Source: CAXSEF01 sp964236695
Lineage (GTDB): Bacteria > Pseudomonadota > Alphaproteobacteria > Acetobacterales > Acetobacteraceae
Length of the DNA stretch: 64,000 nucleotides
Assembly: GCA_964236695.1 (NCBI GenBank)
Contig: CAXSFU010000012.1
Span: 6,823 to 70,822, forward strand
Reading direction: 5' to 3'
Positions 34,768 through 43,582 of the stretch are shown in pieces. The notes beneath the pieces are model-generated. The model saw only the letters and a program-made list of their open reading frames with translations, was not told the origin of the DNA and searched no databases. Positions within the stretch are counted from its first letter, which is position 1. The number at the start of each line of letters is the position of its first letter. A program made the translations under genes and the position numbers.

Positions 34768-37700
34768 ATGTCCGATTACCTGGCTCGACTGAACCCGGAG
34801 CAGCGGCGCGCGGTCGAGACCGTGGACGGGCCGCTGCTGGTCCTCGCCGGGGCGGGGACCGGCAAGACGCGGGTGCTGACCACGCGGTTCGCCCACATCC
34901 TGCTGACCGGGCGGGCGCATCCGGGGCAGGTGCTCGCGGTCACCTTCACCAACAAGGCTGCGCGCGAGATGCGCGAGCGGGTCGGCGCCCTGCTCGGGCA
35001 TCCGGCGGAGGGGATGTGGCTGGGGACGTTTCATGCGCTATGCGCGCGGATGCTGCGCCGCCACGCGGACCTGGTGGGGCTGACGTCGGGGTTCACCATC
35101 CTGGACTCGGACGACCAGCTGCGGCTGCTCAAGCAGGTGATGGAGGCGCACCACGTCGACGCCAAGCGCTGGGCGCCGCCGGGGCTGATGGGGGTGATCC
35201 AGCGCTGGAAGGACCGCGGGCTGACGCCGGCGCGGGTCGGGCCGTCGGAGGACACGGAATTCGCGGGCGGGCGGGCGCTGGAGCTGTACTCGGCATACCA
35301 GGCGCGGCTCGCGGAGCTGAACACGGCGGACTTCGGCGACCTGCTGCTGCACATGACGGAGATCCTGCGCACGCGCGAGGAGGTGCTGGCGCAGTATCAC
35401 CGGATGTTCCGCTACATCCTGGTGGACGAGTACCAGGACACGAACGTCGTGCAGTACCTGTGGCTCAGGCTGCTGGCGCGCTCGCATGGCAACATCTGCT
35501 GCGTGGGGGATGACGACCAGTGTCTTGCCGCGGGCACTGCTGTGACCATGGCGGATGGAACGCAGCGTCCGATCGAGACCATACGGCCGGGTCAGGAGGT
35601 CCGCGCCTGCTACGGCTTCGGGGAATTCAGGTCGGCGCGCGTGACCGAGGTGTTCGAGCGGCAATGCAGGCGTAGCTTGGTGCGCCTTCGCCTTGCCGAC
35701 GGGCGGGAGCTGGTCAGCACTCCGGAGCATGTCCATTTCGCCGATGTTCTGCTCGGGGAAAGTCCGCAGCGTTTCTACACGTACCTGATGCGGCGGGGGC
35801 GGCAGCACCGCATCGGCACGTCGCAGATCTACACGCAGGGCCAGGTCCACCCGATCATCGGGTTCAAGCAGCGCTGCGTGCAGGAGCATGCCGATGCGGT
35901 CTGGCTCATCTCGGCGTTCGACAACGAGAACGACGCTCGCGAGTGCGAGCACATCCTCAGCCTACGCTACGGGGTGACGACGCTGCCGTTTGTCGCTCGC
36001 ATGGGTGGCTCGTCAAACGGGATGGTACACGATCAGGCGCGACTCGACCGCATCCACACGACGCTTTCCGGCCAGGATGGGGCCGAACGCCTGATGCGGG
36101 ACCATGGCCTTGATGCCGATCACGCGCACCACACGCCGCAAACCACGCGCGGTCGGCGGCGCAACCTGATCCTCACCTTGTTCGCCGACCGACGCGGGCT
36201 GAGACCGATGCATCGCGTTTCGATGAGCGGGAACGACGACGAAGGCCGGGACGCCGTGCGGGCGGCGGGACTGAACCCGCGGCCCTATGCCAGGAACCCG
36301 GCGAACTGGCGCTACGAGTCGGCCTTCGGCAGCGTGGGCGATGTGGAGCGCATCCGCGCCCGGCTGGAGCCGCACATGCCGGTCACGGTGGTGCGCAAGG
36401 CGAACCTTCTGGGCAAGGCGTTGACCCTGCGTCCCGCTGCCCAGGTGAGGCCGGGGATGATAATGGCGGGCGAGGACGGGCAGTATCATGCGGTCGTCGC
36501 CGTCGAGCGGATCGAAGCCGACACGAGCGTGCACGACCTCAATGTCGAGGACGTCCACAACTTCGTGGCCAACGGCGTGGTCACGCACAACTCGATCTAC
36601 TCGTGGCGGGGCGCGGAGGTGGAGAACATTCTCCGGTTCGACAAGGACTTTCCTGGCGCACAGGTGGTCAAGCTGGAAAGCAACTACCGGTCGACGGCGC
36701 CGATCCTGGCGGCGGCGGCGGGGCTGATCGCGCACAACGAGGGCAGGCTGGGCAAGACGCTCAGGCCGGGGGGCAACGACGCCGCGGGCGAGCGCGTGCA
36801 GGTGTTCGGGCTGTACGACAGCAACGAGGAGGCGCGCATGGTGGGCGAGCGCGTCGAGACGCTGCACAGGGACGGGCACCGGCTGGCGGAGATGGCGATC
36901 CTGGTGCGCGCGGGATTCCAGACGCGCTCGTTCGAGGAGCGGATGCTGACGCTGGCCATTCCATACCGGGTGGTGGGTGGGCTGCGGTTCTACGAGCGCG
37001 CCGAGATCAGGGACGCGGTGGCCTACATGCGGGTGCTGCACCAGCCGTCGGACGACCTGGCGTTCGAGCGGATCGTCAACGTGCCCAGGCGCGGGGTGGG
37101 CGACGGGGCGATGCGGACGATGCACGCCCATGCGCGGGCGCGGCGCATCCCGCTGGCGGCGGCGGCGGCGGAGCTGGTCGGGAATGGCGGGCTGAAGGGG
37201 CGGGTACGCGAGGGGGTGGGCGCGCTGCTGCGGCTGTTCGCAGGGCTGCGCGAGGCGTTGCCGCGCGACGGGCACGTGGTGGTGCTGCAGGCGCTGCTGG
37301 ACGAGAGCGGCTACATGGAGATGTGGCGGCAGGACCGTTCGGTCGAGGCGCCCGGGCGGATCGAGAACCTCAAGGAGCTGGTGCAGGCGGTCTCGGACTT
37401 CGAGACGCTGGCGGGGTTCCTCGACCACGTCAGCCTGGTGATGGAGAACGAGCAGGACGCGGAGGCGGACCGGATCAGCCTGATGACGCTGCACGCGGCG
37501 AAGGGGCTGGAGTTCGACACGGTGTTCCTGCCCGGCTGGGAGGAAGGGACGTTCCCGAACCAGAGGTCGCTCGACGAGAGCGGCAACAAGGCGCTGGAGG
37601 AGGAGCGCCGGCTCGCCTACGTGGGGATCACGCGGGCGCGCAGGCGGGTGGTGGTGAGCCACGCGGCGAACCGGCTGATCTACGGGAGCTGGACCAGCAC

Positions 37701-38028
37701 TGTGCCCAGCCGGTTCGTCGACGAGCTGCCGGGCGAGCACGTCGAGGTGGTGAATTCGGCGGCGATGGAGCGCGAGGCCAGGCTGGTGGCGGCGCCGAGC
37801 GTGTTCAGCGGCGGGCCGCTGGTGGCGCGGCGGCCGAAGGTGCTCGACGCCTGGGAGCAGCCGGGGCGGCCTGCGCAGGCGGCAGCGATCAAACCAGGGG
37901 AGCGGGTGTTCCACCAGAAGTTCGGCTACGGGACGGTGACGGCGGTCGACGACGAGAAGCTGGACGTGGACTTCGACAAGGCGGGGAGCAAGCGGCTGCT
38001 GGACCGGTTCGTGGAGAAGGCACAGTGA
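34768..38028 (+). CDS. UvrD/PcrA-type 3'-5' DNA helicase interrupted by an intein
   Basis: Superfamily 1A helicase of repair and replication restart. Extein motifs: Q-motif region LNPEQRRAVET, Walker A GAGTGKT (28-34), VTFTNKAAREM, Walker B VDEYQDTN near 219, then GDDDQ at the end of the N-extein. After the intein (residues 252-608) the C-extein resumes with SIYSWRGAEVENI, so motif III is split exactly. Later motifs are LESNYRSTAPIL, LMTLHAAKGLEFDTVFLPGWEEG and ERRLAYVGITRAR. The precursor is 1086 residues; the spliced product would be 729, normal for UvrD/PcrA. ATG 34768 is chosen because MSDYLARLNPEQ is the usual start; GTG 34744 is possible. Splicing is required for activity. Confidence 0.95.
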   Translation: MSDYLARLNPEQRRAVETVDGPLLVLAGAGTGKTRVLTTRFAHILLTGRAHPGQVLAVTFTNKAAREMRERVGALLGHPAEGMWLGTFHALCARMLRRHADLVGLTSGFTILDSDDQLRLLKQVMEAHHVDAKRWAPPGLMGVIQRWKDRGLTPARVGPSEDTEFAGGRALELYSAYQARLAELNTADFGDLLLHMTEILRTREEVLAQYHRMFRYILVDEYQDTNVVQYLWLRLLARSHGNICCVGDDDQCLAAGTAVTMADGTQRPIETIRPGQEVRACYGFGEFRSARVTEVFERQCRRSLVRLRLADGRELVSTPEHVHFADVLLGESPQRFYTYLMRRGRQHRIGTSQIYTQGQVHPIIGFKQRCVQEHADAVWLISAFDNENDARECEHILSLRYGVTTLPFVARMGGSSNGMVHDQARLDRIHTTLSGQDGAERLMRDHGLDADHAHHTPQTTRGRRRNLILTLFADRRGLRPMHRVSMSGNDDEGRDAVRAAGLNPRPYARNPANWRYESAFGSVGDVERIRARLEPHMPVTVVRKANLLGKALTLRPAAQVRPGMIMAGEDGQYHAVVAVERIEADTSVHDLNVEDVHNFVANGVVTHNSIYSWRGAEVENILRFDKDFPGAQVVKLESNYRSTAPILAAAAGLIAHNEGRLGKTLRPGGNDAAGERVQVFGLYDSNEEARMVGERVETLHRDGHRLAEMAILVRAGFQTRSFEERMLTLAIPYRVVGGLRFYERAEIRDAVAYMRVLHQPSDDLAFERIVNVPRRGVGDGAMRTMHAHARARRIPLAAAAAELVGNGGLKGRVREGVGALLRLFAGLREALPRDGHVVVLQALLDESGYMEMWRQDRSVEAPGRIENLKELVQAVSDFETLAGFLDHVSLVMENEQDAEADRISLMTLHAAKGLEFDTVFLPGWEEGTFPNQRSLDESGNKALEEERRLAYVGITRARRRVVVSHAANRLIYGSWTSTVPSRFVDELPGEHVEVVNSAAMEREARLVAAPSVFSGGPLVARRPKVLDAWEQPGRPAQAAAIKPGERVFHQKFGYGTVTAVDDEKLDVDFDKAGSKRLLDRFVEKAQ
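35521..36591 (+). other. Intein in the helicase motif III (357 residues) with non-LAGLIDADG insert
   Basis: Begins with Cys252 (CLAAGTAVTMADGTQRPIE, block A) and ends ...VEDVHNFVANGVVTHN before Ser609, the required +1 nucleophile. Block B is seen as STPEH near residue 316, and block F as VHDLNVEDVHNF. About 200 residues between B and F form an insert lacking LAGLIDADG or HNH motifs. Its start TYLMRRGRQHRIGTSQIY (about 338-355), followed by ENDARECEHILSLRYG, resembles the GIY-YIG nuclease core pattern, an inference. From memory, related inteins occur in actinobacterial UvrD helicases. The DNA here has more A/T-ending codons than the flanking extein. Confidence 0.95.
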
Positions 38029-38221
38029 AGGAAGGCCAGGGGCTCTGCCCCCCATCCCTGGCAGCGGGGACCCCGCCAAAGGCAAGCCTTTGGAATCCAT
38101 TTCTTAAGTCATGCAGGTCCAGAGGCGGCTCCCTCCGGTGGCCTTTCCGACGATCCAAGCGGATCGTCGGAACCTTTGGCCACCTACGAATGGCGGGTCT
38201 GGGCAGAGCCCAGCCTTCCTT
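38029..38221. repeat. GC-rich palindromic repeat, family A, site 6 (with nested palindrome)
   Basis: Starts AGGAAGGCCAGGGGCTCTGC right after the helicase TGA and ends GGGCAGAGCCCAGCCTTCCT. The nested block at 38138-38184 contains a perfect hairpin CCGACGATCC (38147-38156) and GGATCGTCGG (38161-38170) and is the reverse of the block in the site at 29078. It sits between the helicase gene and prmA. Confidence 0.9.
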
Positions 38222-38236
38222 GTGGCGGTGAACGCG

Positions 38237-39220
38237 ATGTCCGGGATGCCCGTGGCGAGCCGCCACGCGACGCGCCTAGAGACGCTGCACGTCACGGTGC
38301 CGGGAGAGGCGATGGAGGCCTACGAGGCGGCGTTCCGGTCCGTGTGCACGACGGTGGGGATGTTCCTGGCCGACGAGGACGCGGGGACGTGGCGGATCGA
38401 GGGGGTGCGCGACGCGAGCGAGGCCGACGGGCCGCTGGTGGCGGCGCTGGCGGTGGCGGAGCTGGTGACGGGGGTGGCGGTGCCGCTGTTGCGGGAGGCC
38501 ACGGCGTCGGAGGGGTGGCTGGCGCGGACCTACGAGGGGTTCCCGGAGCAGAGGGTCGGGCGGCGGTTCGTCGTGCGCGGCACGCATCTCGCGGCGGGCG
38601 AGGTTGCGGGGCGGATCGGCTTGGTGCTGGACGCGGGGATCGCGTTCGGGTCGGGCGAGCACGGGTCGACGCGGGGGTGCCTGCGGGCGCTGGAGGCGGT
38701 GGCGCACCGGCGGCCGCGGCGCATCCTCGACCTGGGCACGGGGTCGGGGATCCTGGCAATGGCGGCGGCGCGGCTGCTGCACAGGCGGGTGCTGGCGACG
38801 GACATCGAGCCGTGGTCGGTGCGGGTGGCGGGGGAGAACGCCCGGCGCAACGGGGTCAGGCGGATGGTCGCGTGCCGGGTGGGCAACGGGTGGCGCTCGC
38901 GCGAGGTGCGGGCGGGCGGGCAATACGACCTGGTGTTCGGCAACATCCTGGCGCGGCCGCTGTGCCTGATGGCGGGGCAGATGGCGGCGCGGCTGGCGCC
39001 CGGTGCGACGGTGATCCTGGCGGGTCTGCTGGGGACGCAGGAGCGCATGGTGCTGGCGGCCCACCGTCGGCAGGGATTGCGGCTGGAACGGCGGCTGCGC
39101 GAGGGGGTGTGGACGACGCTGGTGCTGCGGGCGCCGTGGCGGGGCTGCGATGCCGGGAGGCGCGGCCCGTCGCGGGACGACGGGCCGGGCGGTCCCGGCG
39201 GGGCGCAGGCTCAGCGGTAG
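38237..39220 (+). CDS. prmA: Ribosomal protein L11 methyltransferase PrmA
   Basis: SAM-dependent enzyme that trimethylates ribosomal protein L11. Its SAM-binding motif is ILDLGTGSGILAMAAA (about residue 165), preceded by the family-specific GIAFGSGEHGSTRGCL and followed by DIEPWSVRVAGENARRNGV and FGNILARPL. Length is 327 residues with an Arg/Gly-rich tail. I chose ATG 38237; GTG 38222 is in frame, and everything further upstream is repeat sequence. It overlaps the convergent DUF1127 gene by 10 bases, the only convergent junction in the window without a repeat. Confidence 0.92.
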   Translation: MSGMPVASRHATRLETLHVTVPGEAMEAYEAAFRSVCTTVGMFLADEDAGTWRIEGVRDASEADGPLVAALAVAELVTGVAVPLLREATASEGWLARTYEGFPEQRVGRRFVVRGTHLAAGEVAGRIGLVLDAGIAFGSGEHGSTRGCLRALEAVAHRRPRRILDLGTGSGILAMAAARLLHRRVLATDIEPWSVRVAGENARRNGVRRMVACRVGNGWRSREVRAGGQYDLVFGNILARPLCLMAGQMAARLAPGATVILAGLLGTQERMVLAAHRRQGLRLERRLREGVWTTLVLRAPWRGCDAGRRGPSRDDGPGGPGGAQAQR

Positions 39221-39438
39221 AGGGCGTTTGGCAGGTCGAACGGGGTGGCGCGGGGCGTGGCGCGGTTCATGCCGATGTCGGCCAGGGCACGGTCGGACAG
39301 GTCGGACAGCTCGGCGGCAAGGGCGTGGCGCTGGCGCAGGGCGCGCAGGCGGGCCAGCGCGTGGCGTACTGCGGCCGAGAGCGGGGCAGCGGAGAGCGGG
39401 GTGGCGAAGTGGTGAGTGGTGGGGGCGCGAGTTGTCAT
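39211..39438 (-). CDS. DUF1127 small basic protein
   Basis: 75 residues ending in the YjiS-like DUF1127 pattern: LRALRQRHALAAELSDLSDRALADIGMNR. These short Arg-rich proteins are common in alphaproteobacteria; some bind RNA and affect sRNA/phosphate-stress responses, but the function of this one is unknown. The start is ATG 39438, with GAGGACCAGCTTCC upstream. It converges with prmA (10-base overlap) and diverges from the aminopeptidase gene. Confidence 0.8.
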   Translation of the reverse strand: MTTRAPTTHHFATPLSAAPLSAAVRHALARLRALRQRHALAAELSDLSDRALADIGMNRATPRATPFDLPNALYR

Positions 39439-39585
39439 GGAAGCTGGTCCTCAGGCCGGTCGTGAGCGGCCTCGGGTCCAGGGCCGCCGCGTGATGCAGA
39501 CTGAATATGCCTGTTTCGGCGTCGCTATGCCCGTGTTTTGGGCAGGTCTCAGACCTGCGCCTGGTGCATGAAGATGGGGGAAGTC

Positions 39586-41349
39586 ATGTCGGATCGGATG
39601 GACGAGCGGCTGGCGGCGGTGCGGGGGGAGCTGGCGCGGGCGGGGCTCGACGGGTTGCTGGTGCCGAGGGGCGACGAGCACCTCGGCGAGTATGTGCCGC
39701 CGTCGGCGGAGCGGCTGGCGTGGCTGACCGGGTTCACCGGCAGCGCGGGGCTGGCGGTGGTGCTGGCGGAGCGGGCGGCGGTGTTCACGGACGGGCGCTA
39801 CACGCTGCAGCTCGCGCAGGAGAGCGGTTCGGCGTGGGAGCGGCTGCACCTGACGGACACGCCGCCGCCGGCGTGGGTGGCGGCGCAGGCGCCGAAGGGG
39901 GCGCGGATCGGCTACGATCCGTGGCTGTTCAGCGAGGCGGAGGTGGCGCGCTACACGGCGGCGGGGGTGGCGCTGGTGGCGGTGGGCGCGAACCCGGTGG
40001 ATGCGGTGTGGGCGGACCGCCCTGCCCCGCCGCGCGCGCCGGCGGTGCCGCAGGCGCTGGCGTTCGCGGGGGTCGCGTCGGGGGAGAAGCGGGCGGCGGT
40101 GGCGTCGGCGCTGCGCGCGGCGGGGGAGGACGCGGCGGTGCTGGGCGATCCTGCGTCGATCGCCTGGCTGCTGAACATCCGCGGCGGGGACGTGGCGTTC
40201 ACGCCGTTCGCGCTGGGGTTCGCGGTGGTGCAATCGGACGCGCGAGTGACGCTGTTCATGGACGCGGCGAAGCTGGGCGGCGAGGTGCGGGCGTGGCTGG
40301 GCAACGAGGTCGAGGTGGCCTCGCCCGGCGCGCTGGCGGGGGCGCTGGCGGGGCTGGCGGGCCGGCGCGTCAGGGTGGACGAGGGGCGCACGGCGGCGTG
40401 GTTCGCGCAGACGCTGCGCGCGGCGGGCGCGGTCGTGGTGGCGGGGGCCGATCCGTGCGCGCTGCCCAAGGCGTGCAAGAACGCGGTGGAGCAGGCCGGG
40501 GCGCGGGCGGCGCACCGGCGCGACGCGGTGGCGCTGTGCCGCTTCCTGCACTGGATCGACGGGCGGCGCGGGGAGAGCGAGCTGTCGGCGGCGGCGCGGC
40601 TGCTGGCGCTGCGGGCGGAGGCGGGCGAGTTCCGCGGGGAAAGCTTCCCGGCGATCACCGGGGCGGGCGAGCATGGCGCGGTGATCCACTACCGGGCGTC
40701 GGAGGCCAGCGACCGGGGGATCGGGGCGGACGAGGTGTACCTGATCGACAGCGGCGGGCAGTATGTCGACGGCACGACGGACGTGACGCGCACGCTGTGG
40801 ACCGGGCCGGGTGCTGCGCCGGACGAACTGCGCGAGCGGGCGACGCGGGTGCTGCAGGGGCACATCGCGGTGGCGAGCCTGGTGTTCCCGCAGGGCGTCG
40901 CGGGGCCGCACCTGGATTCGTTCGCGCGCCGGGCGCTGTGGGACGTGGGGCTGGACTATGATCATGGCACGGGGCACGGGGTCGGCAGCTACCTGTCGGT
41001 GCACGAGGGGCCGATCGGGCTGTCGCGGGCGGCGCGGCCGGTGGCGTTCGAGGCGGGGATGATCGTGTCCGACGAGCCGGGGTTCTACCTGCCGGGCGAG
41101 TACGGCATCCGGCTGGAGAACCTGCTGCTGGTGCAGCCGGCCGGGGTGGGCGGCGGGCGGTTCCTGCGCTTCGAGACGCTGACGCTGGCGCCGTTCGACC
41201 GGGGGCTGCTCCTGCCGGGGCTGCTGACGGCGGCGGAGGCGGCGTGGCTGGACGCCTACCATGCGCGGGTGCTGGCCGAGGTCGGGCCGCTGCTGGACGA
41301 TGCGGCGCGGGGCTGGCTGGAGGCGGCGTGCGCGCCGTTGTCGGCATGA
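39586..41349 (+). CDS. M24B family Xaa-Pro aminopeptidase
   Basis: Metallopeptidase that releases N-terminal residues preceding proline. Two N-terminal creatinase-like domains (RGDEHLGEYVPPSAERLAWL, FTDGRYTLQL; DPASIAWLLNIRGGDV) lead to the catalytic pita-bread domain, with metal ligands in YLIDSGGQYVDGTTDVTRT (Asp, Asp), GTGHGVGSYL (His), SDEPGFY (Glu) and GIRLENLLLV (Glu). Length is 587 residues, the long form typical of eukaryote-like/alphaproteobacterial enzymes. ATG 39586 follows a GGGGGAAG site. It overlaps the thioesterase gene by 4 bases. Confidence 0.93.
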   Translation: MSDRMDERLAAVRGELARAGLDGLLVPRGDEHLGEYVPPSAERLAWLTGFTGSAGLAVVLAERAAVFTDGRYTLQLAQESGSAWERLHLTDTPPPAWVAAQAPKGARIGYDPWLFSEAEVARYTAAGVALVAVGANPVDAVWADRPAPPRAPAVPQALAFAGVASGEKRAAVASALRAAGEDAAVLGDPASIAWLLNIRGGDVAFTPFALGFAVVQSDARVTLFMDAAKLGGEVRAWLGNEVEVASPGALAGALAGLAGRRVRVDEGRTAAWFAQTLRAAGAVVVAGADPCALPKACKNAVEQAGARAAHRRDAVALCRFLHWIDGRRGESELSAAARLLALRAEAGEFRGESFPAITGAGEHGAVIHYRASEASDRGIGADEVYLIDSGGQYVDGTTDVTRTLWTGPGAAPDELRERATRVLQGHIAVASLVFPQGVAGPHLDSFARRALWDVGLDYDHGTGHGVGSYLSVHEGPIGLSRAARPVAFEAGMIVSDEPGFYLPGEYGIRLENLLLVQPAGVGGGRFLRFETLTLAPFDRGLLLPGLLTAAEAAWLDAYHARVLAEVGPLLDDAARGWLEAACAPLSA

Positions 41350-41768
41350 GCGGGGAGGTCGCGCCGCGGGAGCGGGAGTCATATCGGCACTGGTACGATG
41401 TCGAACTGCGCTACAACGACACGGACCGGCAGGGGCATGTGAACAACGTGGCGTTCGTCACCTTCTGCGAGCAGGGGCGGGCGGATTTCCTGCTGGGCGC
41501 CGGGGCGCCGGCGCTGCCGGAAGGGGCAAGCTTCGTGCTGGCGCGGATCTGCGTGGACTACCTGCGCGAGGTGTTCTGGCCGGGGACGGTGTCGGTGGGC
41601 ACGGGGGTGCTGGGCGTGGGGCGCTCCTCGATGCGGCTGGCGCAGGGGCTGTTCGTGGGCGAGGCGTGCGTGGCGGTGGCGGTCAACGTGATCGTGCTGG
41701 TGGACGCCGGGGGGCGGCCGATCGCCTGGTCGGACGGGGTGCGGGCGGGGCTGGCGGGGGTCGGGTAG
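41346..41768 (+). CDS. Acyl-CoA thioesterase, 4HBT hotdog family (YbgC/FadM-like)
   Basis: 140-residue hotdog-fold protein with the 4-hydroxybenzoyl-CoA thioesterase motif near the N-terminus: VELRYNDTDRQGHVNNVAFVTF, where Asp of DTDRQGHVNN is the catalytic residue. The segment ICVDYLREVFWPGTVSVGTGV is also family-typical. It presumably hydrolyses acyl-CoA esters; the substrate is unknown. It is co-transcribed with the aminopeptidase (ATGA overlap), and its TAG stop is the first part of a family A repeat. Confidence 0.88.
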   Translation: MSGEVAPRERESYRHWYDVELRYNDTDRQGHVNNVAFVTFCEQGRADFLLGAGAPALPEGASFVLARICVDYLREVFWPGTVSVGTGVLGVGRSSMRLAQGLFVGEACVAVAVNVIVLVDAGGRPIAWSDGVRAGLAGVG

Positions 41769-41895
41769 GAAGGCCAGGGGCTCTGCCACTGGCCCCCGCC
41801 AAAGGCCGGCCCTTTGGAATCCAATACTTAAGTCAAGCCGGTCCAGGGGCGGCTCGCCCCTGGCGGGTCTGGGCAGAGCCCAGCCTTGCTTCCTT
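41767..41895. repeat. GC-rich palindromic repeat, family A, site 7
   Basis: Starts AGGAAGGCCAGGGGCTCTGC and ends GGGCAGAGCCCAGCCTTGCT, filling the convergent gap between the thioesterase stop (41766-41768) and the fliM stop (41895-41897). Stop codons touch both edges of the repeat. Confidence 0.92.
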
Positions 41896-42968
41896 CAGCG
41901 TTCGAGCCGCCGGTCGATCCGCACGGCGACGTGGTTCTTGCTGCGGCCGACGTGGCCCTCGAACAGCGAGGTGGTGCCGCAGCGGAGCTGGACCGGGGCG
42001 CCCGGCCGGGTGTCGAGGGTGATGTGGTCGCCCGGCTTGAGCGAGGCGATGTCGGACAGGCGCATGTGCTGCTCAGCGAGCACGACGTCGAGCTCGACCT
42101 CGGTGCGGCGCAGCTCCTCGCTGAGGTGGGTTTCCCAGATCAGGTCGCGGCCGAACTTCTCGCCGATGAACTGCTGCAGCAGCAGCTCGCGCACCGGCTC
42201 CAGCGTGGCGTAGGGCAGCAGCACCTCGACCCGGCCGCGCCGCTCGTCCATCTCGACGTCGATTCGGACCAGGATGGTGGAGTTGGACTGGCGCGAGATG
42301 GCGGCGAAGCGCGGGTCGGTTTCCAGGCGCTCGTGGCGGAAGGTGACGGCGCAGACGGGATCGAAGCTTTCGGCGAGGTTGTCGAGCACGACGTGGATCA
42401 GGCGCTCGACGAGGGAGCGCTCGATGGTGGTGTAGGGGCGGCCGTCGACCTTGGCGGCCGTGGTCGACGCGCGGCCGCCGAGCAGGACGTCGACGATGGA
42501 GTAGATCATCGCGCTGTCGACCAGGATGAGGCCCTGGTTGTCCCACTCCTCGGCGGTGAACACCGCGAGCATGCAGGGCATCGGGATGGAGTTCAGGTAG
42601 TCGCCGAAGCGCATGGACATCACGCCGCTGACGGAGACCTCGACGTTGTCGCCGGTGAAGTTGCGCAGCGAGGTCGAGAGGATGCGCGCCAGGCGATCGA
42701 ACACGATCTCGAGCATCGGCAGGCGCTCGTGGTTGACGAGGCCGGCGTCGATGATGCGCTGCATGCAGCCGATGCCGTCGGCCTCGGTTCCGGGGCCGTC
42801 GAGGCCGAGCAGGCTGTCGATCTCGTCCTGGTTGAGCACCGACTCCGTGCGCGGCGGGGTGTCGGCGTCGGCCTCGGTCGCCCAGCTCGCCGCGAGGTCG
42901 TCCTGCGGGTCGTCGGCCGCCGTTTCGGTCGCGCCGCCTGCCCCGTTCCCGTCCGCGTGCTCGCCCAT
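41895..42968 (-). CDS. fliM: Flagellar motor switch protein FliM
   Basis: C-ring switch protein that binds phosphorylated CheY. The N-terminal CheY-binding peptide LNQDEIDSLLG is at about residues 45-55. The CheC-like middle domain carries RPYTTIERSLVERLIHVVLDNL, and the C-terminal SpoA domain has LSDIASLKPGDHITLDTRPGAPV. Length is 357 residues, with an Ala/Asp-rich N-terminal leader of about 40 residues. GGAGGG precedes ATG 42968. It is the last gene of the che operon, 20 bp after cheZ; other flagellar genes are not in the window. Confidence 0.95.
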   Translation of the reverse strand: MGEHADGNGAGGATETAADDPQDDLAASWATEADADTPPRTESVLNQDEIDSLLGLDGPGTEADGIGCMQRIIDAGLVNHERLPMLEIVFDRLARILSTSLRNFTGDNVEVSVSGVMSMRFGDYLNSIPMPCMLAVFTAEEWDNQGLILVDSAMIYSIVDVLLGGRASTTAAKVDGRPYTTIERSLVERLIHVVLDNLAESFDPVCAVTFRHERLETDPRFAAISRQSNSTILVRIDVEMDERRGRVEVLLPYATLEPVRELLLQQFIGEKFGRDLIWETHLSEELRRTEVELDVVLAEQHMRLSDIASLKPGDHITLDTRPGAPVQLRCGTTSLFEGHVGRSKNHVAVRIDRRLER

Positions 42969-42988
42969 GTGCCCTCCCGTGTCCGGCG

Positions 42989-43582
42989 TCAGGAAGCCGC
43001 GAGCAGGCGGTCGATGTCCGCCTGCGCCATCGCGGCTGCGGGAAGCTGGGGCCCGTTCAGCAGGCCCGCCGCCGCGGAGGCGGGCCGGGGCACCCTGACG
43101 CGGCCGAACGCGGCATGCAGGTCGCCGACTCCTGCCTCGATCGTGTGCAGCATGGCGACGATCCTGGCGATGCGCTGGCCGGTAATGTCGTGGAAGCTGC
43201 AGGCCTCGTAGATGCGGGTGGTCAGGCCCTGCGCCGTGTGCGAGGCGGCGTCGGGCAGGGCGGCGGCGAGGGCGTCGATGGCCTCGCAGCATTCCAGGAT
43301 GGTGTCGGTGGCGCTGGCGGTGTGGGTGGCGATGGCGTCGAGCTCGTCGGTGGCGCGGGGGATCTGGGTGGCTGAGATGTCGGCAGCCGACAGGGTGGCG
43401 ATCTCGTGGCGCATGAGCGCGATGGCCTCGCCGAGCTGGTCAATCTCGGCGCGCAGGGTGTGCTGGCGCCGGTCGTGGACGGCGAGCGCCAGGACGTGGC
43501 ACGCCAATTCGGCCAGCCCGGCGCCGGGATGGGCGGGGGACAGCTCGCGCAGCCGTGCGGCGATCTGCACGGCGTCAAGCAT
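42989..43582 (-). CDS. cheZ: CheY-P phosphatase CheZ
   Basis: Dephosphorylates CheY-P to end the chemotactic signal. A long helical protein (197 residues) with the diagnostic segment EACSFHDITGQRIARIV, in which the Gln of TGQR is the catalytic residue, followed by LHTIEAGVGDL. It ends in an amphipathic peptide AQADIDRLLAAS resembling the CheY-binding C-terminus of E. coli CheZ. It overlaps the end of cheY by 8 bases. The pairing with its substrate gene and with fliM supports the call. Confidence 0.9.
   Translation of the reverse strand: MLDAVQIAARLRELSPAHPGAGLAELACHVLALAVHDRRQHTLRAEIDQLGEAIALMRHEIATLSAADISATQIPRATDELDAIATHTASATDTILECCEAIDALAAALPDAASHTAQGLTTRIYEACSFHDITGQRIARIVAMLHTIEAGVGDLHAAFGRVRVPRPASAAAGLLNGPQLPAAAMAQADIDRLLAAS

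Noticed and set aside
38111..38236. Longer N-terminus for PrmA
   Set aside because: The added residues are translated family A repeat; conserved PrmA sequence begins after 38237.
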